In this document: positions 12,169 through 24,600 of the stretch, piece by piece
Position numbering within the stretch: position 1 is the stretch's first letter
Layout of the letters: each line of letters starts with the position of its first letter
Assembly (NCBI RefSeq): GCF_001039355.2
Contig: NW_019773958.1
Coordinates: 722,663 to 786,662 of the forward strand
Direction: 5' to 3'
Source: Lingula anatina
Taxonomy: Eukaryota > Brachiopoda > Lingulata > Lingulida > Lingulidae
DNA: 64,000 nucleotides
The notes under the pieces: generated by a model
What the model saw: only the letters and a program-made list of their open reading frames with translations
Told to the model about the DNA's origin: nothing
Database searches by the model: none
Made by a program: the position numbers and the translations under genes

Positions 12169-14250
12169 CAGACGGGTAGAAAACAGAACAACTACCTCTC
12201 TATCACAATACTCAGAACTAGATGTTGTAATGCTGATGATATGATGCAATTTAATAGTTTATTTTTTCTTTCCTTTGTAGTTCTTAAATGCATAGCCAAT
12301 AGAATAGGTGCACATGTGGGAGAGAGAGAGAGAGAAAGAGATAGTCGAGTTAACTGATCACAAGTGTCAATTGATTATCAAAGCAAGGGGTTAGTACATA
12401 TATGAAGTGCTACAACGATTACTTTCAATAGTTCTGTATGCCATATAATGAATAGTTTTGCTCAAGTAATGTCATAAATTTTAGATCCTCCATCTGTGTC
12501 ACACCTCTCTGTGCCTAATGAAGAATATCCCTGCCTTGTTTTTACAATAATATACCAAGGAACAGGCAGCGATTAAACCATTCATTGCATGATTCTATGT
12601 AGTAGTTAAGAGTATTAAAAAGAAGTTGAAAATGGTGATTATTTTATTTTCAATTTTCTTTATCCTTGTTTCTTTCTCATTGTTAAAGGTGGAGATGCAT
12701 TATTTTCCAAGCACAAGTTAAACATTTATTATTATTATCATCATTATTATTCTTAAGGGGAAACAGGGTCTCTCTCTTTAATACGCAGTATATTGGATGT
12801 TTAAGGATTTATACCTTAGGACAATAGACTGTCCTAGATGTGCTCAAGATGAGATTGTACATGTTAAAGTACCGGTGACTTAAAGTGTTTAAATGTGTAC
12901 TCTCATATGTAAATTCTAGGGCTAAATGCACGAAGGTATTTTTTTTTTTCTCATAGAGAAATATAATGCACAAAGACACAGTGGCAGGGAGCTTTACACA
13001 AAGTTTGAAAAAACATAATGTATCTTTCACAGGTCCCTGGAGGCGTCCATTTTGTTGTTAAGGATTATCAAAAAATGTTTTTAAAGGTCTCTACTCAGGA
13101 AGTTGTTTATAGACTCATGTCTATTGATGCATGACATTAGGATTTATTTATCCTGATATCTGTGAATATTATTATGTAGTATAGAATATAATAATAAGAA
13201 CCGGTGGAATTTGATAGTATTGTTGTACAGTACTTTTTAAGTGTAATTCTGTAGCTTATTATTATTATATTGCATAATGATAATGGTGGAAGTTGAAAAT
13301 AACAGTAAACCATATCTGGATGTTGGGAATGTTGATTATCAATTAGTTCATCATAAATTTGATCCATTCTGAAGTGAAATATTTAAAGAAATAGATCTTA
13401 TATTTGTAGTAATTGTTGATTGTAACTTTTATTAGACTAGTATATGCAGTGTAGTGTGTAGACTTTTTCCCTTATATGTGTAGGAGGCAAGGCATATATT
13501 TGACTGGGTTGGGACTCTGTATTGTTGGGGTTAAATTATTTTTTTAGCATTATACAGGTGATATGCAGAGTTCCTCTTGTATTTTATACAAAGCAGTCAC
13601 ATGCAATGCAGTACTACTTGTATATTGTACATAATGCATTTAACGTCATTATTGTTGTTGTTATTATTGCTGTTGTTCCTATTGTGTGGGATTTTCATTT
13701 AGTATTTAAAACAGTACAGTCCAAGAGAGATAGAGAACAAAGTGAGAGCAATTATCCCATCTTGGATTACTCAGTTTGCACAACCTGTGCTGCCACCTAT
13801 AATGCTCTTAAGAAAACAAATCCTCTCAAATGCAATCAAGTCTTATACCGGTGACATCTAATCAGTTACTTGAAAGTCATACGGAGGCCTAAGAATGTCA
13901 TCTTATATTAATGTGAGGCATTCTTGTTAGTTGCATCTTGCTGGTGATAAATAAGGCACTGCATGCTAGACAAAACAATATTAAATATTGATTTTTCCAT
14001 TTTGATTTAGGACCTTGTTTGTATACTCAAAAATAGTATTGTATTTAGATTTTTTTCTTTTTGCATCATAATCCTATGTAGAAGTGTGGAGCATAAGTGT
14101 TGTTAAAATGCTGTTAGTCTGATTTGATCTAGAATTCGACTTGTAAACTGATATTGATGTTATAGTTTCAGTCTAATGCCATATTTGTCGGTCTTCCGAA
14201 ATAGTTTCTTTTGGGTATTATTGTGGAATAAACTATATATACATATATAT
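12169..14250 (+). other. Probable RAR 3' UTR and convergent intergenic region
   Basis: No coding exon is seen between the RAR stop and the GORASP stop. The sequence is AT-rich, with a GA-rich run near 12320-12342. An AATAAA at 14227-14232 is a plausible, though distant, RAR polyadenylation signal. The frame open at 13522-13854 has no recognisable protein character. Confidence 0.4.
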
Positions 14251-14959
14251 ATTCAATATCTGGATATTATTCTTTCACTTTTGTAACTTATGATACCACA
14301 TACTTATAGCTCACCATAATAGACCACCCCTTTGTTTTGGGAGATGTATATAAAAGCACATTCTGAAAAGCAAAACTATTTTCTCTTTGTTGCCATGATG
14401 AGCTAGAAAAATGCCTCGCCATGACCTCAACTCGACCACTGAATTAATTTGGGCATAACAACATCTATTACATAATTAATTTTTTTTCTGATATTAGATT
14501 GCATTTTAATACAATTTTTTATAAATCTTGATGTGATAAAAGAATTGAAATAACTGGTTGTTAAGAAACCCCGCCTTTATATAACTTAATAAAATCATTA
14601 ACAATTCACTGATAACTTGACTGCACAAGGAAATGTTCATTCTGGGAGACTTCCATATACTTGAAACTGAACATTGTCCATAGGTAAACTGCACATGGAC
14701 CTTCTCCAGAGCAAAAGCACTTGAACTTGAAATATTGTTTTTATTTCTGAGTATTTAAGAAAATAACTACATAGTGTACATTTGCAGAGGTATTCACAAT
14801 GTCCTCTCAATTTGCCCAAAATCTGAATCAATAAATAACTTCCTGGTTGGCTAATGCTGCCAGGAACTCTGAAGAAACGTGGTCTTTGTAGATTATTAAT
14901 TTCTCTTCTTTGATTACTTTCGTTCTCATATGTTGCCACAAAGCATATTACCTTCTCTG

Positions 14960-15706
14960 AGTGTTAATTTATTGTTTAAAAGTTACACTATCAAGTTTGT
15001 TTAAAACAGTTTTAATGAAACAATACCTGGTAAATTAAAACATCAAGCCATGTTTTCAAACTTCAATATTATCTTCGTTTTTCACTTTTCCGTCAAGCAT
15101 ACCTTTTTCTGCCACAATGAATACAGCTACAATCTTTACACAGTGCAATATATACAAAATGGGGTTATATTTTAACATGCTTGTATGGCTGAATATCTTG
15201 GCCTTAAATTGCATTATACAGCTTAAAAGAAATCCACAAATCTACATTATTTGGACATTTTTGCTGGTGCAAATTGCAATATTCCCTAAAATTTTGTAAT
15301 ACCTTAACATGCCCTGACAATGAATTTATATTTGGCTGAAACATTAACCACCACCAATATACCGGTTCAAAACATGCTGACCAATTGAATTTTACATCAA
15401 TAGGCAGGAACCCCTCGGTAAACATATTTGAGAATGAACAAATAAGTCTTCTTTTATCAATAGTCACCAGCTAGTAATCCTGCCAAAGAAGTGGCATGCT
15501 AGTTAATTCAACAAAATATGTATACACTTTGCAAAATATTACCAATGTTGTCCACTCTTGACACATTCAAGCACAGAAAGTAACCCCTTAATCATTTGCA
15601 TATTAAATATACACCATACAGAACACCAATACTTCACATTAACCCATTGGTCAAGTCCATTCAGTCTATCCTCCCACTTATCATTACATACATATGTGTA
15701 TTGTCA
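14960..15706 (-). other. Probable GORASP 3' UTR
   Basis: The segment downstream of the GORASP stop has no coding content. Minus-strand AATAAA hexamers occur near 14966-14972 and again near 14737, either of which could end the transcript. The RAR and GORASP transcripts converge here. Confidence 0.35.
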
Positions 15707-18700
15707 TTATGAAACTGGCGTTGTCTGCGGAACTGGGGGCGTTGACGATGCTGTTGATGGTGGAGCCACCTCTTGGACAGGTGTTGCCTGAACATTGGGG
15801 AGAGGAGCTGTCATAGCTAGCGTTGTGCTCAGAGAAACTGGTGGAGGTGGAATAGAGATATCAGAAGGCACTGATAGGGGAGAACCTGCAAGCAGACAAC
15901 AAAACCCAGTTATTCTTCTGTCACGACCATTCTTTTAACAAATCAAAATCCCCATTATACAATATTCACTCTCAAAAATGCCTTAAAAATTAAAAACTGA
16001 TATACAGCATCTTTTTTATTACCTAACACTATTGTTCTTAGCACTTTTGTAAGTCATATTTGGCAAAATTCCTTAAAAGGTAAAATGCACTCATTCAATC
16101 AAAACAATGACCAAATTAACAATCTTGGCATTTCAATATGATGGATATGAATTTGCCACTAAAATGTTTAAGAAAGAGCACAAATACCATGAAAGCAAAA
16201 TTGCCTACAATACACATGATAAAAAACAGTCAGGTTAAGCAGTAACAGTCTTACCAGTGGAGAAAGTTCCTGTAGTTGTAGAATTCAGCAATGGTACAGA
16301 CAAAGGTGGCAGCCCAGCAATGGATATTGGTGTGGTTAATGGTGGTAAATTTGCTAAGTTTGGTAAACCAGGGAGGTTGGGCAGTCCTGCTGGTGCGGGA
16401 AAACCTAGCACAACAAAATTTCACATCGTCTATGAATCAATTTAATCAGTTAGTTACCTGGGGATCTCTCATATATACTTAAATGCCTCTGTCACAGATT
16501 CATAAGCTTTAGAAATTTCCAGGGTTTTTATTCCCTTCCACAAATACGCTTCCAACTGTTTGGAAGCCCCAATGCACTAATCAAATTTAATCTAGTTAAC
16601 TGATCGTGTCAAGTGTGGGGACTCCATTAACTCAAACTGGTCATATACAAAAAAAAAGCATAGATGGCTTGAAGGACTCCTGGTCAGTCTGTTTTGTTAA
16701 GGTCTATATGTAACTCACCAGCTGGCATGGAGCCTGGAGTCGTGGACGCTGTGTATGGCATGGCATGATTTCCAGGAGATGCCACAGAGCTCTGAGGAAT
16801 CACAGGAATGGTTGGAGACCCTGCAAAATAGAATGTTAAACATAACACCTCTTTCAGGATGCACACAGTCATAAATATCATGATGTTTAAAACAACCCTT
16901 GTCAATCCTTGTATTCACTAAACTCACATCTTACACCACATACAAAAACAGAATATAAAAACAGAATGTACCAGCACAGATACCTTAGCTCAGGTGACAC
17001 ACATTACTCTGTGATGTTCACCCATCTATAAAACTACAGCCACACACTTGATACCAAAGACATTTTTATCTCCGATAAAGAGGAGAATGGGCCCAGACAA
17101 GGAGAGACAGAAATCATATGAGTGGATTGAAATACCCACCCTCAACAATGGCCTGAGACACCAACTACCGCTGTTGGACTGTGGGATTTTACTGGACCAT
17201 GCAGGGGAGTAAAAAAAATAATTCCCTAGTTTTGGTTGCCATTGTATCAGCTGGCAAGAAAGGTTCCAAGAGCGCACACCCCTCCCACATATCAACCTAC
17301 TTACCTACACATAAACCTACCTGTATTTAATGCTGGATTGATCAGGGTCTGTGGTGCAGCTGTATGGTTGATATTCAGATTGGCCATTCCTTGCAATGGG
17401 ACCTAGAACCAAGTAAGTTTATGTTCATTTGAACATAAATTAACATCTCATATTTCTGGTATAATAACAAGCATATTTCTTTTCTAAATCAGTGATCTAC
17501 AAAAACAACTATACATACAACCTTGCAAGCAGAATATCAATGTTTACAAGAAAATATCACCCCCTGCCGCCCACTAGACGCTTTGCCACAAAGGGAAATT
17601 CATAAGAACAGTTCATCACAAGAGATAAAGGTTACAACATCCATTTACAGTACTAAGATTCAACGTTTTCTTTTCCAGAAAAACTTAAAACAAACTTGAA
17701 TGCATGTTACAGTGCAGACTTATTTCATATCAATCAAAACAATCAGCGAATTTGGTCGAGATATTTCTTGTATACTGCTGGAGTCATACAATTGCTCATT
17801 TCATTCAAAGGCACTGTTATCTGTGGAAAATACACTTTCTTACGCCAGTGAAAGTCATTTAGAAAAGTTAGTAAGAATGTACATCAAAGGAAAAGCAATA
17901 AAAAATAAGAATCTTAAGTTAAAAGAAGTAACAAAACTATATACACTTGACCATTTATTGAAACAAAACAAGATGTTGTACAGAAAATCTCAGAAATAGA
18001 AATAGAAATGAGCGCAAAATAAAATTACCCCAATAACCAAAGCTGATTCACATTCAGCATTCCCTCACTATCTTCTTGTCACACACTCTTACACACACAC
18101 ACACACACAATTTCCTTTTACACACTCACATACACTATGTCATCCCCCACCGAACTGATTTGGTGGGCTAAGGTCTCACACATGGGCCACTTCACTAACT
18201 TTCTCCTCATTTTCAGTCACCATGCCACTTTCAGTGTGATGCGGAGAAACATCTTCCAATGGATTTTCATTTTCTTTATCCTGCAGAGAATCGCCTTTAC
18301 CCAGGATCTCCTCCTTTGTCACATTAAACATGACAAGGTCCTTTTCACTGGGAGAATGCTCAGAGTGACCATGAGTGTGGTCAGGCTGACCATGGTCAGT
18401 GGTGAGATTTACCTCAGAGAATCCATCAGGCTTGGTGGTGAGGACAGGGTTAGTCGTGGCAGCTGAAGAAGGAGGGGGTGCTTTCTTCTCTCTCTGTTTC
18501 TGTTGCTCCACTATCTGCGCTGTGGGTATCCTATGCAGGTAGCCATAGCCTATGTCGCAGCCCAAACTGAATTGAATGGATCACAATGTGATTAATGAGT
18601 GGAAACCGGAAAGCTAATTATATCTGATGAATTTCAATGAAAAGTGTGTTCACCTGAAAATACTCTAACAAGGTAGGGCTCCAACATACCTTTAGTTCAA

Positions 18701-20963
18701 AGAAATGAGTGTCAAGAGAAGTAAATCAAGAATTCCGAATATTGCGCTTTGAATAGTCAAGCCAGAATTTTGACCAAGATTAAAACTAAAGTAAGTTACA
18801 AAATATCTTTCTGCCAAACTTGTCAACAGGTGGCAGCACAATGAACAACATGTGGTACCTACCTTCCCTCTCCTCCCCAAGCTCCATTTGCAGTGATTGA
18901 TACTTCCCTACACGTATCTGATTCCAGGTTGTACACATACAGCTTCAGTGGTTTCCCCTCATGGGACTCTATTAGTGTAAACAGATCTTCAGACTGAAGT
19001 CAAACAATATATAAACATATAATTATTCATTGCATTATAACTAAAATGACCAAATGAAAAATGGCAGCTTATCCTTAATAGACATGTAGGCCACATTTCA
19101 AATAATCAGAACACCACTTTTAGTTTAGGCATAACAACAATGTACATTCTGACTTTAAGAGTTACAAAATGAGTGAATAAGAGGCAAAATAATGGAAACT
19201 GATTTCAGCTGACCCTAGGCTTGCTCATAATTAAATTCACTTTTTTTTTCTTGATAAATTTTTGTCACAAATTGACGAGAAAAAGGAATGCATTTTATAC
19301 TTTTTATGTCAAAGTAAAAGTTGTTCATCATTTGGTTAAAATTAACTGACCTAGAATGAACCAAAGGATACTTTTTCACTTAGACTACTCACTTCATGTA
19401 GCACAGAGTCGGCACCTATGATATAGTCTGTGTAAGGAATCAGACCAGCAGCTGAGGCTGGGGACTTGGGCTGAACCTCCTGAAGAGCAAAATACAAAGA
19501 AAACAATAATGAATGCACTTCTAAAACAATAGAATATGACAAATGGATTTATATATTAATGACAATACTACATACTAAAAGCTTAGTTTAAATGTTACTA
19601 TATAATTTACATACACATAACTGTTCATAAATAAATCAAAACTTAGCTTCAGCATTCTTTGGACATACATACACATTACTCCCTTTTTTCTCTAAATAAT
19701 AATGAAGGATAGTTCTACATATTTCAAAAACTGATAAAGTCTGAACTTACCAACACATGCCAAACATTTTCATTAGCTCCTTCAAATGAACAGAACCTTA
19801 TGCTGACCCCTAGTAGCCCTTGTCCACCCCAGTCCTGGCTGGGAGTGATGGTCACTTCTCGGACCATCTGTGTCTTACTGCTGTACACCAACATTTTGAC
19901 TGGCTTCTCCATGTTGGCTTTAAGCAGGTCCTTCAGAGTTTCATTGTCTTGGTTCTGGTTTAAATCATAACAAAGGCATTCCTTCTGTAAATTGTCTTTT
20001 TTTTTTTTTTTTTTTGAGGGGGGTATAATAGGTTTTTTGTGTGTAAACAAAGCAAAACCTTTTAATGTAAGAATATTATTGATGTAAATGCAGAGTTACT
20101 CCATGTTAAAATCATTTTAATAGTGAATCAGATCTATAAGATTAATTTTTATATGAAACTACAGAATAAGACCATTTAGGGTTAGTGTTAATTTAAACAA
20201 AAATATATCTATACTTGACCACAGCTTGAAGAGGATAAGTAAGTAGGTATATGAACTTACCAATCTTGTGTTTCCAATTGCAACAATAAAATCAAAGAAG
20301 GCTTCAAGTCCAGCCTTGTAACCAGGGGACCCTTCTTGAACCTGAAACAAAGGTTGCAGAGGCTTTTAAGTCATATCTTGGGCATGAAACAAAACATTTG
20401 GCTTTAAATAACATTATGTGTTAACATTTTCATATGTATGCTGACTAGATCTTATTTTAGTGTCACTTTGTTGCATGCATGTGATATTCCAGATGGCAAG
20501 ACTGTTTCAGTGTTAGGTGAAAAATATCACAAAACACAAATGCAAAAACAGGACCCAGTCCCAAAACTAGTTCACTCATTGCATATCAGAAGTCAACTGC
20601 ATATGATCCATTTAGTTGTTCCAAATAAGGAAACCGTGAAAACGTTGAATGCATCAGATACTAGAATAGCCCCCAAGACAGTTTTGTTGTAAACATGATA
20701 ACCAATGCATATCATTTTGAAACATAAACCCATTATTTTTTCCAGTTATATCACTTCAAAAAATGAAGTCTGGAAACCCTTAAAGTAACACTGTCTGTCC
20801 ATTTCGCAATTTAACTCTGCCAGCTCAGCAAATGAAACATGAACAACAACACAGCCGGCGCTGGCAACGATGCTAACTGAAATTTTGAAAGTGTACTTAC
20901 TCTAAGAACGTGGTAACCTTCCGTGCCCCCTCCCGGGATCTCAGCACTTTGTGATCCTCCCAT
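15707..20963 (-). CDS. GORASP: Golgi reassembly-stacking protein (GRASP55/GRASP65 type), 10 coding exons
   Basis: Peripheral Golgi protein that tethers cisternae by trans-oligomerisation of its GRASP domain. Exons on the minus strand: 20963-20901, 20341-20261, 19954-19751, 19479-19393, 18993-18863, 18566-18413, 17402-17321, 16820-16719, 16404-16255, 15885-15707; 1,233 nt, 410 aa, phases consistent throughout. The N-terminus MGGSQS fits the N-myristoylation consensus (Gly2, Ser6) as in vertebrate GRASPs. Residues about 15-105 and 106-210 are the tandem PDZ-like GRASP domains, with the family signatures [83 protein letters not shown]. The remainder is a Pro/Ser/Thr-rich SPR region with repeated NLPPL-like motifs. 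Length is close to human GORASP1/2 (440-452 aa). Whether it is pro-orthologous to both vertebrate copies is likely but not testable here. Confidence 0.96.
16540..16640. repeat. Copy of a dispersed repeat (family with 54065 and 57585)
   Basis: The segment contains TAATCTAGTTAACTGATCGTGTCAAGTGTGGGGACTCC-like sequence, matching the middle of the copies near 54130 and 57640. It is non-coding and the element class is unknown. Confidence 0.35.
18176..18566 (-). CDS. GORASP: Alternative read-through form of GORASP exon 6
   Basis: GORASP exon 6 normally ends at 18413 before a GTAAAT donor (residue 240). If that donor is skipped, the frame continues open for 78 further codons and stops at TGA 18178-18176, giving a 318-aa form that lacks the proline-rich SPR tail. 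The added segment is His-, Glu- and Asp-rich (for example [16 protein letters not shown] and [12 protein letters not shown]-like charged stretches) and does not look like random AT-rich intron. A GTTAGT and a GTGAGA near its end could serve as later donors, only the first in the phase needed by exon 7. This is inferred from open frame and composition only. Confidence 0.35.
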
Positions 20964-21042
20964 AGTTTAACTGTTATACTGCTGCCAAGACAAGGACTAC
21001 AGAAAACTATGAGCCAAGAGAACCAGCTCGGTGAGGCCTCAT

Positions 21043-21055
21043 TCAAGATGGCCGC
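21043..21055 (-). promoter_or_regulatory. YY1-type site near the GORASP 5' end
   Basis: The plus strand reads CAAGATGGCCGCC; the reverse complement contains the canonical GCCATCTTG core bound by YY1. It lies about 80 bp upstream of the GORASP ATG on the minus strand, the position where such sites are common in ubiquitously expressed genes. Confidence 0.5.
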
Positions 21056-21544
21056 CTACGTGGCAGCAAGTGCTCCTAAAATTATAGATGGCGCTCGCAG
21101 AAAGACGCTATTCGAGTGAGCAAAGTGAGAAAATATAACGCCAGGAATCAAAATACGGGAATTGCAACGTCTTTGGTTGAAAATAAACAATTAATTTAGT
21201 GTCAGTTATGTGTTGACATTAATTTAAATGCGATATTTGGCAAGTTTTCAAAATAACATGTATAACGTCAGGCCTACATATCACGTTGATATACGTTAAC
21301 CCATTGAAACAACGTAACGTAGCTAACGTAGACTAAGAGACGTCAGTGATAGGCCTACATGTATAATGCTTGATATTATCACAAGGCTTTCTTTGACAGA
21401 TTTAAAAGACAGAATTCTATTTTCCCCCTTTAAAGAAGAGTACTCATCCGGGGTGTTTTGAATTTTCGAAACAAAGTTAAAACTTAAAAAGTTGGCTGAA
21501 TTAGAGCGTAACGCTGTTTACTGATTATGACGAAAACAATCAAA

Positions 21545-21560
21545 TTACGTCACGCGTGAC
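21545..21560. promoter_or_regulatory. CRE-like element and 12-bp palindrome GTCACGCGTGAC
   Basis: TTACGTCA is a common variant of the CREB/ATF element. It overlaps an exact palindrome at 21549-21560 about 130 bp upstream of the F-box gene ATG. Function is inferred from the motif match only. Confidence 0.4.
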
Positions 21561-21690
21561 ATTAATTGCGAAAACTAAACACTGGGCGGTGCAGCGGGCT
21601 GTTAAGAGACCGTCTCGCTTTGTGTGTGTGTTTTTTTAAGTTTGACATTGCAATTTGGAAAATATTTTTTATTCAAAAAGTATTTTTAAA

Positions 21691-24600
21691 ATGGCAAGAA
21701 GGACGCGGCTTTCTACCAAGAGGACGAGGTCGTCAGAGACAAAGAGTTACATTAACACATTACCTTCGGAGATACTAGTGCATATTGGTAGATATTTGGA
21801 TACAGAATCTCTCACAAATTTAATAGAAACTTCACAAAAGTTTACGGAATTGGGACACGATGACTACCTTTGGAGAATCCACCTGAAAGTAAGTCTACAG
21901 CTTATTCGAAAAAAAAAAGGATTTTAATAAAAAAATAGTGAATTTGATTTCCAAAACAAGTAACTGACATTACATTTACAAATATACAATTACCGTAAAA
22001 TTTACCGTAAAATAGCCTAAGATATAAAAGAAAACTTATTTTATGAAGGGAAAGATGCCAACTGCAGTTGGATTCATCGACTGGGTCGGCAATACATCAG
22101 CACCAATGATATCCTTGAAGATGTTCGCTGAATTAACACACAAAGTATCTTTCATCAACCAACACATTACCGAAGAAGAATACAAAAATTTTATTCGTCA
22201 CCGCAATTCCATGTTGACCTGTATGTTCAGCTTTGATGAAGATGCGGCCACACCTTTCTGGCAGAGTCCAAAAGATTCATTTAATTACAGTTTTGCCCAC
22301 GACATCTGGAATATACCCGTGAAAACTGTGTACAGTATGTATCTACCGCAAATGAATTGAAAATAAATTCAGTATGTGCTTAATCTTTGTTTATGGTAAG
22401 TTAAGCAGAGGCACGCATTGTGCAAATTTGTCTATATTTCTTTCTGTCAATATATGATTTGGGTTGTATGTGAATGTTTAATTGCTTATTTTCCTTGGCT
22501 TGCCAAATGTATGTCTTCGTTTGTCCCAACTTGGACGAAAGTAACGTTTCACCCAAGGTCGCAACAAAATAGTTTTTGGCGTATTTTTCTCACTTCAAAC
22601 AATTTTTTTATTTGTTCGTAGATTTTTTTTCACCATCCGTTTGTAACAATGCCCATCTTTATAGTCTAGCTTTTTATCTAACTTTGCCAACAGAACATTG
22701 CCGTGAAAGACGTGTGACGAGGCTGTCATGGAGTGATTGCAACATGCTGCACTTTACTATCACAGAAAACAGCCAATCACCTGAGTTCTACCAACACGCT
22801 CTTGAGTGCTTTGTGAAATGTAAGTTTTATTTTGAACCAAGAGAGCGCTGAAAATGAAGTGTAAAGCGCGTGTCAACTACGACAAGTTTTCAAAATATCT
22901 GTATTTACGCATATTTTTTAAAAAGTTAAACAACAATATACATGTTTTTTTTAAGACCGCGAAGCCATATATTGCTAACTCGACGCGGGACAAATATACT
23001 GATACATCAGGAATACATTTTTTTCTGAATTAAATCTATTTGACGCAGAAAAAATATCTCCGTTTCAGGCGTAGATGAGATCAATTCCTTGTACGAAAGG
23101 TGTAAGTCACAGATGACTATGAGACAATTCGCCAGACTCCTAGAACGCCATAGGCGACGAGGAAGTGCCATGTTTGAAGCCATGACCTCAACGCTAAAAA
23201 AAGGTGAGAAAGCATAATGCCTTTTTTTGTCAAAATACGAGAATGATGACTTTGTATACAGTGGTTTGATTGAATAAAGCGAAGTTGACATAGAGCATTT
23301 GGTGAAAACTTTTGAAAGTACGATTTAAATCAGTTTTACGGAGGAATTTGTTACAAAAGCTGGGCGAATAACTCAGGCGCCCCATATGACATTTCATTCA
23401 AAATAGTGTAATAGGTAAAATAGTAAGGAATAGCTAGGAATTTAGAAATAGGTATGTTTAGAAACCGAGATTAATATTAATGTCACCAGTAAAACTTATC
23501 TGAATCATATCGAACAAACAAAGTTAACGCATAATTATTTGACACAGGTTCCATTGGTTTAATCGAAGACGAATCAGATGGCACAAGTGAAAGGCGTCCC
23601 CCGACAATGGACACAATTATGAACCATATCAAATCAACGCATCCCTATCTGGTGGAAAATGAGAAGGAAGTTAACGAAGGCGGTATGTCCATATCACTGG
23701 AATTTGCATTTCAAATTAGTACTACTTAAGGTGGCCTTTCTCCTCGCCATCAGCTCTTCCATCTTTTTTTAAACATCAGTTTCAGACCATGTCTGTTTTT
23801 TTTTTTAATTCTCTCTTATCGGTGCGCATGCGTGATGAACCTTGCACGGATAATGGAACTGAAGTTCGGGAGACCTCACCTGCAAATACGAAAGAGAATG
23901 AATGTTGTCGGTCTCCTTAAAGACACTTAACCTCTACTGTTCAAGAATAACAGCAAAGCTATTTTAACATAATTGGCACTTGATTGGAAAAAAATTGGAA
24001 CGATCTAAGCTTAATCAAGTCGTATGTTATTAAAGCTACAGCTCAAACTAGGTGCTACCGATTTGATAATATTACTTTAGAAAATATTCTCATCTTTATT
24101 ACAGACGATTTTGAAATATTTAATTTTTCGTAACTCTAGGGCTCTCGGGGTTGGTGAATTATGCCAACAAGTGCTCGATGATATACCTGCAGACCATGCA
24201 ACGTTACTTTCAGTATTCTTGGGAAAAGAAGACACACACCTCCGACCACCCAGATATAACGCTCCCAAGGTGAACTTTTTAAAAGAACACTCACAGATGA
24301 AATTGACAAAAAGGGGCAAAATACTTGAAACGAATGGGTATTTTTTAAAATATCAATTCGTTTCAAGTATTTTCATTAAAATGAAATCTAAGAAAAGCTA
24401 TGACCAACAAACCTTTTTGGATTGTTATTGAGTTTGGGTGGAATAAAGCACATAGTTGTTTTTAACAGTATTTTTCCTATTTTTGGTGCCCTTACCTTTT
24501 CACAAGTAACACTGCGAAGGCTCTAGTAACTGTTAATATGACATCGTTTTTCATTTCACTTGTTACGGATATAATTCTAAAGCATCCAATCGATATTTTT

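Larger units (their letters stand above)
20964..21690. promoter_or_regulatory. Divergent promoter region shared by GORASP (-) and the F-box gene (+)
   Basis: The two start codons lie 727 bp apart, head to head, with no other gene between. The region is less AT-rich than its surroundings. It carries a YY1-type element (CAAGATGGCCGCC near 21043-21055, reverse strand GCCATCTTG) close to the GORASP start. Near the F-box gene it carries a CRE-like TTACGTCA fused to a perfect 12-bp palindrome GTCACGCGTGAC (21549-21560). No TATA box is evident at a suitable place for either gene. YY1 elements just inside transcripts are typical of TATA-less housekeeping promoters. The bidirectional promoter is inferred from geometry and motifs. 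Confidence 0.55.

Noticed and set aside
13522-13854. 110-codon frame in the RAR 3' region
   Set aside because: Very hydrophobic, low-complexity Val/Ile content derived from a GTT/ATT microsatellite; it lies after the RAR stop with no partner exon.
17700-17999. 99-codon plus-strand frame inside a GORASP intron
   Set aside because: Lys/Leu-rich AT-driven composition, no similarity and antisense to a well-supported intron.
22031-22126. Alternative frame for F-box exon 2
   Set aside because: Shifting the acceptor to that frame gives a stop after about 33 codons. The other frame runs 101 codons to a good donor and keeps phase with exon 3.
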